In this document: positions 54,594-64,000 of the stretch, in pieces
Position numbering within the stretch: position 1 is the stretch's first letter
Layout: each line of letters begins with the position of its first letter
Assembly: GCA_032433765.1 (NCBI GenBank)
Contig: JAVIAB010000139.1
Location: 39,701,608-39,765,607, forward strand
Reading direction: 5' to 3'
Length of the DNA stretch: 64,000 nucleotides
DNA from: Megaustenia siamemsis
Taxonomy: Eukaryota; Mollusca; Gastropoda; Stylommatophora; Ariophantidae
The notes under the pieces: model-generated
What the model was told of the DNA's origin: nothing
The model's database searches: none
Seen by the model: only the letters and a program-made list of their open reading frames with translations
Position numbers and translations under genes: made by a program

Positions 54594-54737
54594 GTAAAAT
54601 CTAAGTGCATTATTTTTCTTGTCTTCTATATTCTTTTGCTGACTTTCATAAATTTCATGAACTTCATGGTTTTTCTCAAGTTAGTGCAAACTAACCTACA
54701 AGAAGGAGATGCTTGTTTAGATGTATGGACAGGTAAG

Positions 54738-55159
54738 TTAGCCCTAGATTACAATCCCGTCATAAAAATTCTTAAAAATTTGGCATTTATACATTATTTT
54801 TGCAGCAATAACAAAAATTGCCAATTTTCAAGAAAGTTTGCTGTGACTAGGGAAATCGTGACCTGGTCATCGGTAGACCTAAAACAACTTTATGTGACTC
54901 TGGAAGCACAGCGAATAAAATCTATGAGGTAGCTGAACATACTGATAGACTTACGGCGAATGTACTGATAGACATTGTAACACATCTGGTCCATGAGGTG
55001 AAACTGGAATTCTGAGTCCCTATGTTTTGCCTAGTGTGAATTCATGGGAGTGCGTCAAAAGTTCAGAGAAATTACTAATCTTAAATCATCTAATTTTACA
55101 TTTATGCTATGGTATCACAATTGGAAGAGTTACAGATAGGTATCATAATTAAGGGTTAA
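54738..55159 (+). repeat. piggyBac-like MITE, copy 1
   Basis: Left end TTAGCCCTAGATTACAATCC and right end, inward, TTAACCCTTAATTATGATAC. The first four bases would be the TTAA target (left copy mutated to TTAG). The termini begin CCCT, as in piggyBac. About 422 bp; no transposase frame. Confidence 0.7.
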
Positions 55160-55860
55160 ATTATAGCTTATTGCAGTTATTCTTTCAAATTTTTTTTCTT
55201 GGCCACAGATTAAGAAATTGATGGTGAAAGATATACAATGTCTGTTCCTTCTGAAGCCTACTTTTGTCTTCCCTAGATTAAGGTTTGCTGATGTGGATAG
55301 TTTGTGTTTTTAGACTGCCTTCTTTCTTCCGTTTCCCCCCTCCATCTCTTCTCTCCCTTTCTCACTCCCCAGCTTTTGTTTTGGCCCCCTACCACCTAAT
55401 GCCTCTCAGGCAATTTTCTGGGTCTGTATATCATGCCTGACTTATCACTAGGGTGGTTGAGGAATGTATGATTGGTTTGTTAGCTTTCACACTCCTCATA
55501 TATCTCTAACTATTACTTGTTCCCTATTACACTTCACTTATTGCTAGGGTGTCTGGGAAATGTCTGGTTGGTTTGTTAGCTTTCACACTCCTCATGTATC
55601 TCTAGTCATTACTTGTGTCATACTTGACTGCTTCACAACTATTTCCACTTCCTGGCATCTCATCTGACTTCCGATCCATTCACATGACTGATTACTCAGC
55701 AGACCCTTCAACTTGCATTTGACAAGTCATTTTCGCTTTTAGTAGTTGGATTTTGCCTATAAGTTAAGTCTCATATTTTAAATATATATTTTAACTTTCA
55801 TATTTTCACATATCTTTCCTCTAACATATAGCTCATCTCTCTCACAACTACTCAACTCAA
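55160..55860. other. Intergenic or intron 16; 100-bp tandem duplication
   Basis: 55444-55540 and 55541-55640 repeat TTGGTTTGTTAGCTTTCACA with TCTCTA-TTACTTGT. Otherwise pyrimidine-rich without frames. Confidence 0.6.
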
Positions 55861-56440
55861 AAAATAACATTCAAAATAAATTGGTGATTGTGACTGATGC
55901 TCTGTCAGTACTATCAGCTCTAAAAAGCCCAAGAACAATGAACAATGACTTGAGAATAATCCTGGACCAACTATGCAATAACTTCCAAAGAGTAGTCATT
56001 CAGTGGATACCATCACACTGTAATATACACGGGAACGAACGCGCAGACAAATTAGCTAAAGAGGGAGGGAGATTACCACAAGAGAACCATCTGCTCAGTT
56101 ATGATGAAGCCAAATCCATCTTCAAAGGCCAGTACCATGAAAATTTGATACGAGAACACCCAAAGCATAACAAGAGGGACAGATACTGTCAACTATCAAG
56201 GAGGGATCAAGTCATCATACTTCGCCTATGCACTGGCCACAATAGAATGAGGAATCACATGTTCACCAAATTCAAAATAGGTACAACCAGCCTATGCCAC
56301 TGTACATTGGACTATATGACTACAAAACATGTTTTACAGGATTGCCCCCAGCACACAGACCTGAGAAGAGCAATGTGGTCTACACCCACCTCCCTGGAAG
56401 AAAAACTATGTGGGGCAATCGAATCACTCAGACATTGACT
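55860..56440 (+). mobile_element. LINE RNase H fragment, open frame
   Basis: 185 codons without a stop: VIVTDALSVLSALKSP (the D-S/A-xxALxxL motif), VVIQWIPSHCNIHGNERADK (H-x-GNExAD, RNase H catalytic Asp), LAKEGG, then VIILRLCTGHNRMRNHMFTK and CHCTLDYMTTKHVLQDCP. It is a type 1 RNase H tail of an I/jockey-related LINE, followed by a (GA)n run at 56486-56518. The upstream RT is missing. Confidence 0.87.
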
Positions 56441-56485
56441 TCATGATAGAGTCTGGAATCCTACTTTGATTGAGTCTTGATCGCA

Positions 56486-56520
56486 GAGAGAGAGAGAGAG
56501 AGAGAGATCTCTCTCACATT
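56486..56520. repeat. (GA)n closing in a palindrome
   Basis: GAGAGAGAGAGAGAGATCTCTCTC: the repeat inverts around AGATCT, a potential hairpin. Confidence 0.85.
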
Positions 56521-56647
56521 TTATCATTTAATCACTTATCCTTTGTTTACTTCTCCTTGACTAACCTGTCCAGATCATCCTAGATGTATACCAGCGTTTT
56601 ACCCCTCCTGGTATATTACAGCTATCTCGGCCCCTAATGCTGCCTCA

Positions 56648-56790
56648 CTCCCCCACCGACACTGCCCTTGGCACCAGTACAATCAGGTTCAGGTTCCACC
56701 CCTCTCGCTGCTCCGGTACACTCAGGTTCAGGCCTCACACTTCTCGCTGCTCCTGCTCCGGTACACTCAGGTTCAGGTTTGCCCATTGAT
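56648..56790. repeat. Short GC-rich tandem repeat, three units of about 39-45 bp
   Basis: GGTACACTCAGGTTCAGG with TCTCGCTGCTC occurs three times; GC-rich compared with the rest of the window. Confidence 0.8.
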
Positions 56791-56984
56791 CGACTTCACG
56801 TTGTGACCCCGTTGCTGACACCTCCCGGCTCGTTCTTCATAGGACACACCACCCCTTCGACAACAGCAAGGAACAACACCAGGGCTAGTTATAACAGTTT
56901 AATTGATAAAACAATTAGTCTATATAACCATGGCACACCGCCAATAATTCATATCTGACATCTAGATGTGAGGAAGGTCTACCC

Positions 56985-58385
56985 CTTGACAGGAATAATT
57001 ATTCATTGACAGTCTCTCTATAATAATAATGGCTCACAGCCAACAGTTCATACCTATCGTCTTGATACTGATGAAGGTCTCTCTTATAATAATAATGGCT
57101 CACAGCCAACAGTTCATACCTAACATCTTGATGCTGATGAAGGTTTCTCTTGACATTAATAAATGTTCATTGAAAGTCTCTTTATAATAATAATAATGGC
57201 TCACAGCCAACAGTTCATACCTATCATCTTGATACTGATGAAGGTCTCTCTTATAATAATAATGGCTCACAGCCAACAGTTCATACTTAACATCTTGATG
57301 CTGATGAAGGTTTCTCTTGACATTAATAAATGTTCATTGAAAGTCTCTCTATAATAATGGCTCACAGCCAACAGTTCATACCTAACATCTTGATTCTGAT
57401 GAAGGTCTCTCTGGACATTAATAATTGTTCATTAAAAGTCTCTCTATAATAATGGCTCACAACCAACAGTTCATACCTATCATTTTGATACTGATGAAGG
57501 TCTCTCTTATAATCACAATGGCTCACAGCCAACAGTTCATACCTAACATCTTGATACTGATGAAAGTTTCTCTATAGTAATAATGGTTCACAGCCAACAG
57601 TTCATACCTATCATCTTGATACTGATGAAGGTCTCTCTTATAATCACAATGGCTCACAGCCAACAGTTCATACCTAACATCTTGATACTGATGAAAGTTT
57701 CTCTATAGTAATAATGGCTCAAAGCCAACAGTTCATACCTAACATCTTGATACTGATGAAGGTTTCTCTATAGTAATAATGGCTCACAGCCAACAGTTCA
57801 TACCTAACATCTTGTTGCTGATGAAATATTCACTATAGTAATAATGGCTCACAGCTGACAGTTCATACCTAACATCTTGATGCTGATGAAGGGTTCTCTA
57901 TAGTAATAATGGCTCACAGCCAACAGTTCATACCTAACACATTGTTGCTGATGAAAGTTTCACTATAGTAATAATGGCTCACAGCCAACAGTTCATACCT
58001 AACATCTTGTTGCTGATGAAAGTTTCACTATAGTAATAATGGCTCACAGCCAACAGTTCATACCTAACATTGGGTTGCTGATGAAGGTTTCTCTATAGTA
58101 ATAATGGCTCACAGCCGACAGTTCATACCTAACATCTTGATGCTGATGAAGGGTTCTCTATAGTAATAATGGCTGACAGTTCATACCTAACATCTTGATG
58201 CTGATGAAGGGTTCTCTATAGTAATAATGGCTCACAGCCAACAGTTCATACCTAACATCTTGATGCTGATGAAGGTTTCTCTATAGTAATAATGGCTCAC
58301 AGCCAACAGTTCATACCTAACATCTTGATGCTGATGAAGGTTTCACTATAGTAATAATGGCTCACAGCCAACAAATTATACCTAA
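56985..58385. repeat. 65-bp tandem array, about 21 units (left copy)
   Basis: Unit: TTTCTCTATAGTAATAATGG, CTCACAGCCAACAGTTCATA, CCTAACATCTTGATGCTGAT, GAAGG. Length varies 57-66 bp (TAATAATAATAAT expansions at 57185). Each unit has GGCTCACAGCC, a 4-bp hairpin around CAC. The same array reappears at 60848-61435. Confidence 0.95.
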
Positions 58386-58881
58386 CATTTGTATGCCTAT
58401 AAAGGTCTACATTAGACCTAGCTTTCTCTAAGCTCATCCATCTAAGTATATCACATTGATAACTATATCTCCAATAGAGTCACCCTATCACTGTTTACTT
58501 AATTCCTATAGCCCTAGCTGTCACTCGGCTACTCAACCGCCAAGCTCTAAAACTATCCACACACTAACCTGCCAATTGTGAAACTTGTCCATGCTGCCCC
58601 GTGCCCACAGTCTCATTTGTGTTTTTGGACACACCGTCTGCCTTGGGCCCCAACGTAAGCTCGACTGACTATATATATTCCTCCTTTCTTTGTCTCCTTA
58701 ATTTCACTCATCTCATCTCCCTCGTTCTGCACGCTTTTCTCTTAAAATCCCCTTGCTTGTTTTCTCCGTGGCCTGTCGCTCTCGATCACACCCCACACCT
58801 AAATTATCTCTCCTCTCATCATCCCCTTAATTTTCATGATTATTTCCCCTTGTTCCATCTTTTATTTATTTCCCTACTTTA
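58386..58881. repeat. Direct repeat D, left copy (putative LTR part)
   Basis: Follows the array; near-identical to 61436-61913 (GTCACTCGGCTACTCAACCG; CCATGCTGCCCCGTGCCCAC; GGGCCCCAACGTAAGCTCGA). With the array it forms a ~1 kb unit repeated on both sides of an integrase, as LTRs do. Confidence 0.75.
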
Positions 58882-60847
58882 CCACCTTCTTACCCCTTTT
58901 TAGTTATTACACCAACTTAACTAATGTGTACTATCTCCTTTCTTAACTATCCCTTTACCTTCTTGTCGGAGCGCCCTTCACAATTTCTGCTAGGGCCCCT
59001 ACAGAACTTCTGGAGGCCGCTCCTCTCTCTTTATTTTACTCCATTCTACCCCCTTTCATTCTATTTCCCTTTCCTCATTACTATCTCCCTGACCTACTGT
59101 TTCCCATTGCTCGTCCTGCTCTATAATTTCCTCATTCTCTTCACTCTCCCACTGCTCACTGTCTTGCTCATTTTTTTTTTCCTCTGGTGATTCTCCTGAT
59201 GACCATCCCCCTTGTCTTTTCCTAACACCGGATTTTCTCTCACCTTCTGCACCCGCCTCCTCCTCCTGCTCTGTTTGCTCTTCTCTTTCCTCCTGCTGTT
59301 ATTTCTCTTGTTCTCTGCGATTTACTCTCACTCGCCTCTCCGGTCTTGGCATGTCGTCTTCTAATGACGTCTCCCTTTCTCTTCTTACTCTTTGCTCTTG
59401 CCTCCTCCTGACCTGGCTCCTCGTATTTCTGTACAGTGCCTCATCTATGTGGTCACTTTTATCCTCACTACTCTCCCCTTGTTCCTCCTTACTTTCGTTT
59501 GTACTTTCATCTCTATCATCTGTTTCCTCTACTTGTTTCCTTGCATCTCTTTTACTCTTCTGCCCCTTCATTTTGTGTGTCTTCCGTAGATTCCATTCCC
59601 CTGTATATAGTACATCTCCTCCTTGGCCTATCTGTCTGCTCTTGTTCTTTTTCTGACCATAGTGCTTCGTCTATTCTTATATTCCTTCTATGTGTCCTTA
59701 TCTCCTTTTTACTATAGATATGCTTAATGACATAGTTTGCTTCTCCCGTTTTTCTTATTACCACATAGCCCTCTTTCCACTTCGGGCTGATTTTCGATGT
59801 AGCTGTTTGGTTCTTATAGTATACTCTGTCTCCAACTGTACAATCCACTTTTTCCTTGTCATTTTTCTGCTGATTTTTTTTCTCCACTCTCTTTAAATTC
59901 CTCCACACCATCCTCTGTGTGTCGTGCATTTGTTGTAATATTATCTCGTGTATTTCCTCCCCCATGTACCGTCTTCTTAGCTGTAATGTGTTGTCTATTG
60001 GTAACATTGGGTGTCTCCCATAGAGTAGAAAAAATGGGGAAAATTTGGTGCTTTCATTCTTGTTCATTCTGATTGCCGCTAATGCTTGATTCAACTTTAC
60101 ATCCCACTCTAGTTCTTGCCCTCTGGTCAGTTTTGATATATCGTTCAGCATCCTATGTTGTCTTTCATTGATTCCATTTGCCTGGGGGTCATATACTGAT
60201 GTTTTAATGTGTTGGATATTTAATTTTTGTAGCGTTTGTCTAAATTTTGTACTTGTAAATTCTCCTCCATTATCGGTCAAAATGCTTTGTGGGATAACTA
60301 TATCTGGGAATGATCTTGTTTAATAATATGTTTATTATAGTGTCTGTTTCTTTATTCGCTATTGGTATGCTTTCTGGCCATCTACTATAACAGTCAGTCA
60401 CATGCAGTATATATTTATTTCCCTATATGGTTGTGGGCTACGGTCCCGTTATGTCCATGCTGATTTTCTGCATTGGAAAATACTGCTCCATTGTCATTAT
60501 TAGTCCTCCTTTTTGTACCAAATTCCTTGTCTTACATATTCTACATTTCTTTGTGTGTTCATCCACCGACCTATATAGTCCTGCCCAATAATACTTTAAC
60601 TTTATCGCATCCAACATCTTATCCCGTCCCATGTGGCCATTTTCTTCGTGATACATTTTTAACAGTTGCTTTTTGTATTCTTGCGGAACACACACCCTCA
60701 GTTGTATATCATCGCCGTCTCCTATGTATCCCAATGTTCCGTCCTTGTCATCTATGATAAACTTCCTCCATTTTTGTGCTTTCCCTCCTTCTATATCTCT
60801 TATTATTCTACCTAGTTCTTTATCTCTCTTCTGCTCTTGTTTCATTA
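58882..60847 (-). mobile_element. Ty3/gypsy-like retrotransposon, internal deletion derivative (integrase only)
   Basis: Minus strand, between the two ~1 kb direct repeats. Only the RNase H/integrase linker, integrase and a charged C-terminal tail remain; gag, protease and RT are absent. Just before the left repeat the minus strand reads AAAAAGGGGTAAGAAGGTGG, a purine-rich tract in the position of a polypurine tract. The repeats do not start with TG, so boundaries are uncertain. Confidence 0.75.
59299..60845 (-). pseudogene. Integrase (zinc-binding and catalytic core), broken
   Basis: 60845-60438: LGRIIRDIEGGKAQKWRKF, then the HHCC finger HEENGHMGRDKMLDAIKLKY with KKCRICKTRN, and MQKISMDITG (first catalytic D), then a stop. 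The core resumes in shifted frames (VTDCYSRWPESIPIANK) and again at 60280: TDNGGEFTSTKFRQTLQ (second D) and DPQANGINERQHRML (catalytic E), then a GDRVYYKNQT block and YVIKHIYSKKEIRTHRRNIR, with a highly charged, acidic/basic tail encoded down to 59299. It joins retrotransposon DNA to the chromosome; at least two frameshifts and one stop disable it. Confidence 0.85.
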
Positions 60848-61435
60848 TGTTTATTGAAAGTCTCTCTATAATAATGGCTCACAGCCAACAGTTCATACCT
60901 AACATCTTGATTCTGATGAAGGTCTCTCTTATAATCACAATGGCTCACAGCCAACCATTCATACTTAACATCTTGGACACTGATGAAAGTTTCTCTGTAG
61001 TAATAATGGCTCACAGCCAACAGTTCATACCTAACATCTTGATGCTGATGAAGGTTTCTCTATAGTAATAATGGCTCACAGCCAACAGTTCATACCTAAC
61101 ATCATGTTGCTGATGAAGGTTTCTCTATAGTAATAATGGCTCGCAGCCAACAGTTCATACCTAACATCTTGTTGCTGATGAAGGTTTCTCTATAGCAATA
61201 ATGGCTCGCAGCCAACAGTTCATACCTAACATCTGGTTGCTGATGAAGGTTTCACTATAGTAATAATGGCTCACAGCCAACAGTTCATACCTAACATCTG
61301 GTTGCTGATGGTTTCACTATAGTAATAATGGCTCACAGCCAACAGTTCATATCTAATATCTTGATGCTGATGAAGGTTTCACTATAGTAATAATGGCTCA
61401 CAGCCAACAAATTATACCTAACATTTGTATGCCTA
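60848..61435. repeat. 65-bp tandem array, about nine units (right copy)
   Basis: Same unit as 56985-58385 and fused directly to the integrase coding end (CATTATGTTTATTGAAAGTC), so one edge of the deletion lies in the array. Confidence 0.95.
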
Positions 61436-61913
61436 TAAAGATCTACATTAGACCTAGCTTTCTCTAAGCTCATCCATCTAAGTATATCACATTGATAACT
61501 ATCTCTTCAATAGAGTCACCCTATCACTGTTTACTTAATTCCTATAGCCCTAGCTGTCACTCGGCTACTCAACCGCCTAGCTCTAAAACTATCCACACAC
61601 TAACCTGCCAATTGTGAAACTTGTCCATGCTGCCCCGTGCCCACAGTCTCATTTGTGTTTTTGGACACACAGTCTGCCTTGGGCCCCAACGTAAGCTCGA
61701 CTGACTATTTTCCTCCTTTCTTTGTCTCCTTAATTTCACTTATCTCATCTCCCTCGTTCCGCATGCTTTTCTCTTAAAATCCCCTTGCATGTTTTCTCCG
61801 TGGCCTGTCGCTCTCGATCACACCCCACACCTAAATTATCTCCCCTCTCAACATCCCCTTAATTTTCATGATTATTTCCCCTTGTTCTATCTTTTATTTA
61901 TCTCCCTACTTTA
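61436..61913. repeat. Direct repeat D, right copy
   Basis: Mate of 58386-58881; ends CTCCCTACTTTA before unrelated sequence. Confidence 0.8.
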
Positions 61914-62130
61914 GATGTAGTAGAATTTATCTGTTTCATCTTTTGTTGTTGTTCTTGTTTTCTGAAGAAGGCCACATGTTGGCTGAAACGTCAATATTTT
62001 GTTGTGTTCCTTTGGTGTAAAGCTGTCACCATACCTTGTAGGAGTGTATGCTACATGCCACCACTGGTTCTTGCTACCAACTTTTACTGCAGCACTGTGG
62101 CTATTTTTCCGTCCCCTCACTTATATCAAA
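61914..62130 (+). mobile_element. Penelope-like end with hammerhead-type motif
   Basis: 61962-61992: CTGAAGA, AGGCCACATGTTGGCT (stem with loop CATGT and one bulge), GAAAC, GTC. The order CTGANGA-stem II-GAAA is the hammerhead core, as reported in Penelope-like elements. The following CAATATTTTGTTGTGTTCC and CACCATACCTTGTAGGAGTG have no frame I can assign. A decayed relative is at 18895-18930 (-). Confidence 0.55.
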
Positions 62131-62665
62131 TTTGTGGGGAAAGTGATTTATCCTGGCTTGTTTTGCTTTGAATAGTTTTCATTCAGATTGTCATGAAATT
62201 TTTCAATCTTAGAGTTTGTTTTTTTTTATTTTTTCCTGTAGGATGTTTTTAATTTTTTTAGTTTTCAATGAAGTATTCAGCCCATCTTTCTTCTTTTCCT
62301 ATGCTTCATGAATGTTTCACCATGTCTTCTCTTGTTTACAATGTTTACTTCGCTTTCTGCCTATAATTGCTATTAGTTTATACGCTTTGTTTTCCTTTTT
62401 CTTGTACATATGGCAATGAATCAAAAACATCCAACTTTTTGTTTCCTAAGGCACTGCCTAAATCACCTGTATCTAAATTCATTGTCACCTATCCGTCTAA
62501 CGCCAATGTGTAGCTTGATCAATGACTACTTGAAGTAGGCAGTCTCATAAATTATCTCAAAACACTTTAAAAGTAAAGGGTTTTTTTTTCAACTTTTTAT
62601 TTACATTTCATAATGTTTTTTGGTTGATGCAGGTTCACTAGCCCTAATTTACTTGACAAATTAAA
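62131..62665. other. No recognisable feature
   Basis: AT-rich; no frames or repeats assigned. Confidence 0.4.
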
Positions 62666-62669
62666 ACCA

Positions 62670-62760
62670 AATATATATGTTTGTCTAATCTGTCTGTCTA
62701 TCTAATTTGCATGTCTAATTTTCCTGTCTAATCTCTGTCTGCCTGGTCTTGTTTTGTCTT
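62670..62760. repeat. (TGTCTAATC)-like degenerate simple repeat
   Basis: TGTCTAATCTGTCTGTCTAT, ATGTCTAATTTTCCTGTCTA and related words run together. Confidence 0.7.
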
Positions 62761-63130
62761 GTCTGTTGTCCTTTTCACCAAAGGCAGCACATTGGGCACA
62801 ATTCTTTACTATTAAGCATCAGGCTTTTCACAGGACCTGCATTGTATCTCATCACATGTCCCTGTTCTGGGGGAGCCTCTCAGCTTTTCCCAGAGAGCTG
62901 ATGCCTATTGTTGCTTCTTGCCTCCATGTTTTTTTGTGTTTCTATAGGTGGACCTTATTTTTCTTTTGCCCTCTTTTCCTCATTTGAGGACCTGTATTGC
63001 AATTCTCTGGTTGTCTGTTGTCAAGAAATGGCTAATATATGCCCATCTTCTTTTCTTGGTTATAGATGATATAGTTGGATGCATGACCATTTCTCTTCTG
63101 CAATAGTCTTGAATTTGGTTTATGGTTCAC
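62750..63130 (-). mobile_element. Old LINE-A-type relic
   Basis: GCCCATCTTCTTTTCTTGGT, ATAGATGATATAGTTGGATG and CAGCACATTGGGCACAAT parallel the inverted LINE-A 3' end (CATATGACCATCTTCTTTTC...). Much more diverged than the other copies. Confidence 0.55.
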
Positions 63131-63138
63131 AAAGTATT

Positions 63139-63631
63139 TTAACCCTTAATTACGATGCATACCTGTGGCACGCTTCGTTACATTCTGTAGTACAAAATAC
63201 TACCACTTAATTGTAATATTAGGAACACTAAAAATAGTATTTTCTTTGAAATTTTGACATACAACTATGTGTTTACCAATTACACACACAGGGAACTCAG
63301 ATTTCCTGTCTCAGGTTAATTTATGACCCAAAATTGACTGCTTGGACTGGACGTGTTATTATGTCTATTCAGACGGACGCTGTAAAGAAAAATTACCAAT
63401 TTTTTTTAATTTGGTGAATTTTTTTCATATTATAGGATCATATTTCACAAAATTGAAAAAAAAAATAGAGAAAAAAATCCAACATCAAAAGAAACAAATT
63501 AAACAATCAGGAAGTAATAATTAGGAAGGTACATGGAGGGGGTAATGTTTAAACACCACAAACTATCAAATTTTGAAGAATTTGTGTTTTGATGCAGTAA
63601 TGTTTATTATGGTGTGATAAACTAGGGCTAA
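63139..63631 (-). repeat. piggyBac-like MITE, copy 2
   Basis: Left TTAACCCTTAATTACGATGC, right, inward, TTAGCCCTAGTTTATCACAC (target TTAA; right copy mutated). 493 bp, non-coding, with AAATTTTGAAGAATTTGTGT shared in reverse orientation with 50181-50215. It is placed opposite to copy 1. Confidence 0.7.
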
Positions 63632-64000
63632 CACAACATATACAATCTATTATGTACATTTTGCATGAGCCATTGTTTGTGTGAAAGTGTGTATGTTTTT
63701 TTTTTCAAGTTAGCTAATCAGAAAACTTAGATCACCTCAGAGTTACATCAGCAACTTCTAGCTTGAATGAAGAGGATATCAGTCCTTTAGGAGATTTCCA
63801 TTAAATGAACATAAGTTTTTAGTGTGCTTTAAAGTAATCTCACAAGCCAGAGATTAATATTGTTTAATTGATTTTAAAAAAACGATACTAAATAATTTGC
63901 ACAAAAATATAACATCAGAGAGATAGGCATCAAATATAGAAACTAGTATATTAATCTAAAACATATTGTTTAACTTTACCAGATGGCACACATTTATAAA
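63632..64000. other. Window end, no recognisable feature
   Basis: AT-rich; no exon or repeat recognised. Confidence 0.45.

Noticed and set aside
55881..56438. Open RNase H frame as a host RNASEH1 gene
   Set aside because: It lacks an N-terminal hybrid-binding domain, carries the C-terminal zinc-knuckle-like block of LINEs and has relatives at 48505 on the other strand.
59351..59717. Leucine/serine-rich plus-strand frames over the gypsy region
   Set aside because: They are antisense shadows of the charged integrase C-terminus on the minus strand.
61911..62120. Minus-strand 69-codon frame as a gene
   Set aside because: It runs antisense through the hammerhead-type motif and has no start context or family similarity.
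54594..64000. Further laminin exons downstream
   Set aside because: I scanned for continuation of the unique/L4 domain and for LE cysteine patterns and found none; the next exon is probably beyond the window.

Overview
This is an AT-rich, intron-rich animal genome window dominated by mobile DNA. Its only clear host gene is a partial laminin alpha gene on the + strand (LanA / LAMA3-LAMA5 type). Sixteen exons (3443-54593) splice in one frame into 793 codons. They cover the second half of the laminin N-terminal domain, eleven laminin-EGF (LE) modules and the start of the unique/L4-like domain after them. The signal peptide and first half of the LN domain lie upstream of the window, and the rest of the gene lies downstream. 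The module order matches the arthropod LanA N-terminal arm one for one. Together with the repeat content this suggests an invertebrate; a mollusc or other lophotrochozoan is plausible, but the sequence does not settle it.

Coding exons make up about 2.4 kb of the 51 kb gene span. The introns are packed with retroelements, named here for convenience. LINE-A has a (GATA)n 3' tail and about a dozen copies on both strands. LINE-B has an (ATG)n tail. LINE-C, LINE-E and LINE-F have AAG-rich tails. LINE-H is a further family. There are also RNase H-bearing LINE fragments, tRNA-derived SINEs, Penelope-like fragments with hammerhead-like motifs, a Ty3/gypsy-like integrase between two ~1 kb direct repeats, a candidate LTR with primer-binding site, and piggyBac-like MITEs. 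A structurally complete Tc1/mariner-superfamily transposon (5986-8097) has an intact 465-residue DDE transposase with an unusually long D-to-E spacing (83 residues), like the DD82E 'Sailor' group.

Layout: 1-2900 holds a 40-bp minisatellite, a LINE relic and a 30-unit, 43-bp satellite whose units each carry a perfect palindrome. 3443-54593 is laminin alpha with nested insertions in the introns; many keep exact target-site duplications, so insertion order can be read directly (5.6-8.6 kb, 9.2-11.7 kb, 27.1-28.2 kb, 33 kb, 43.5 kb, 53-54 kb). 23.5-25.2 kb holds an unrecognised, internally duplicated cysteine-rich reading frame flanked by a 10-bp direct repeat. 54.6-64 kb is beyond the last visible exon: RNase H fragment, 65-bp hairpin-bearing tandem arrays around a gypsy-like integrase, a Penelope-like fragment and a piggyBac-like MITE.

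I saw no prokaryotic-type system (operon, CRISPR, defence island), no rRNA and no convincing stand-alone tRNA gene. Coordinates of degenerate repeats are approximate; exon edges, target-site duplications and inverted-repeat edges were read base by base.
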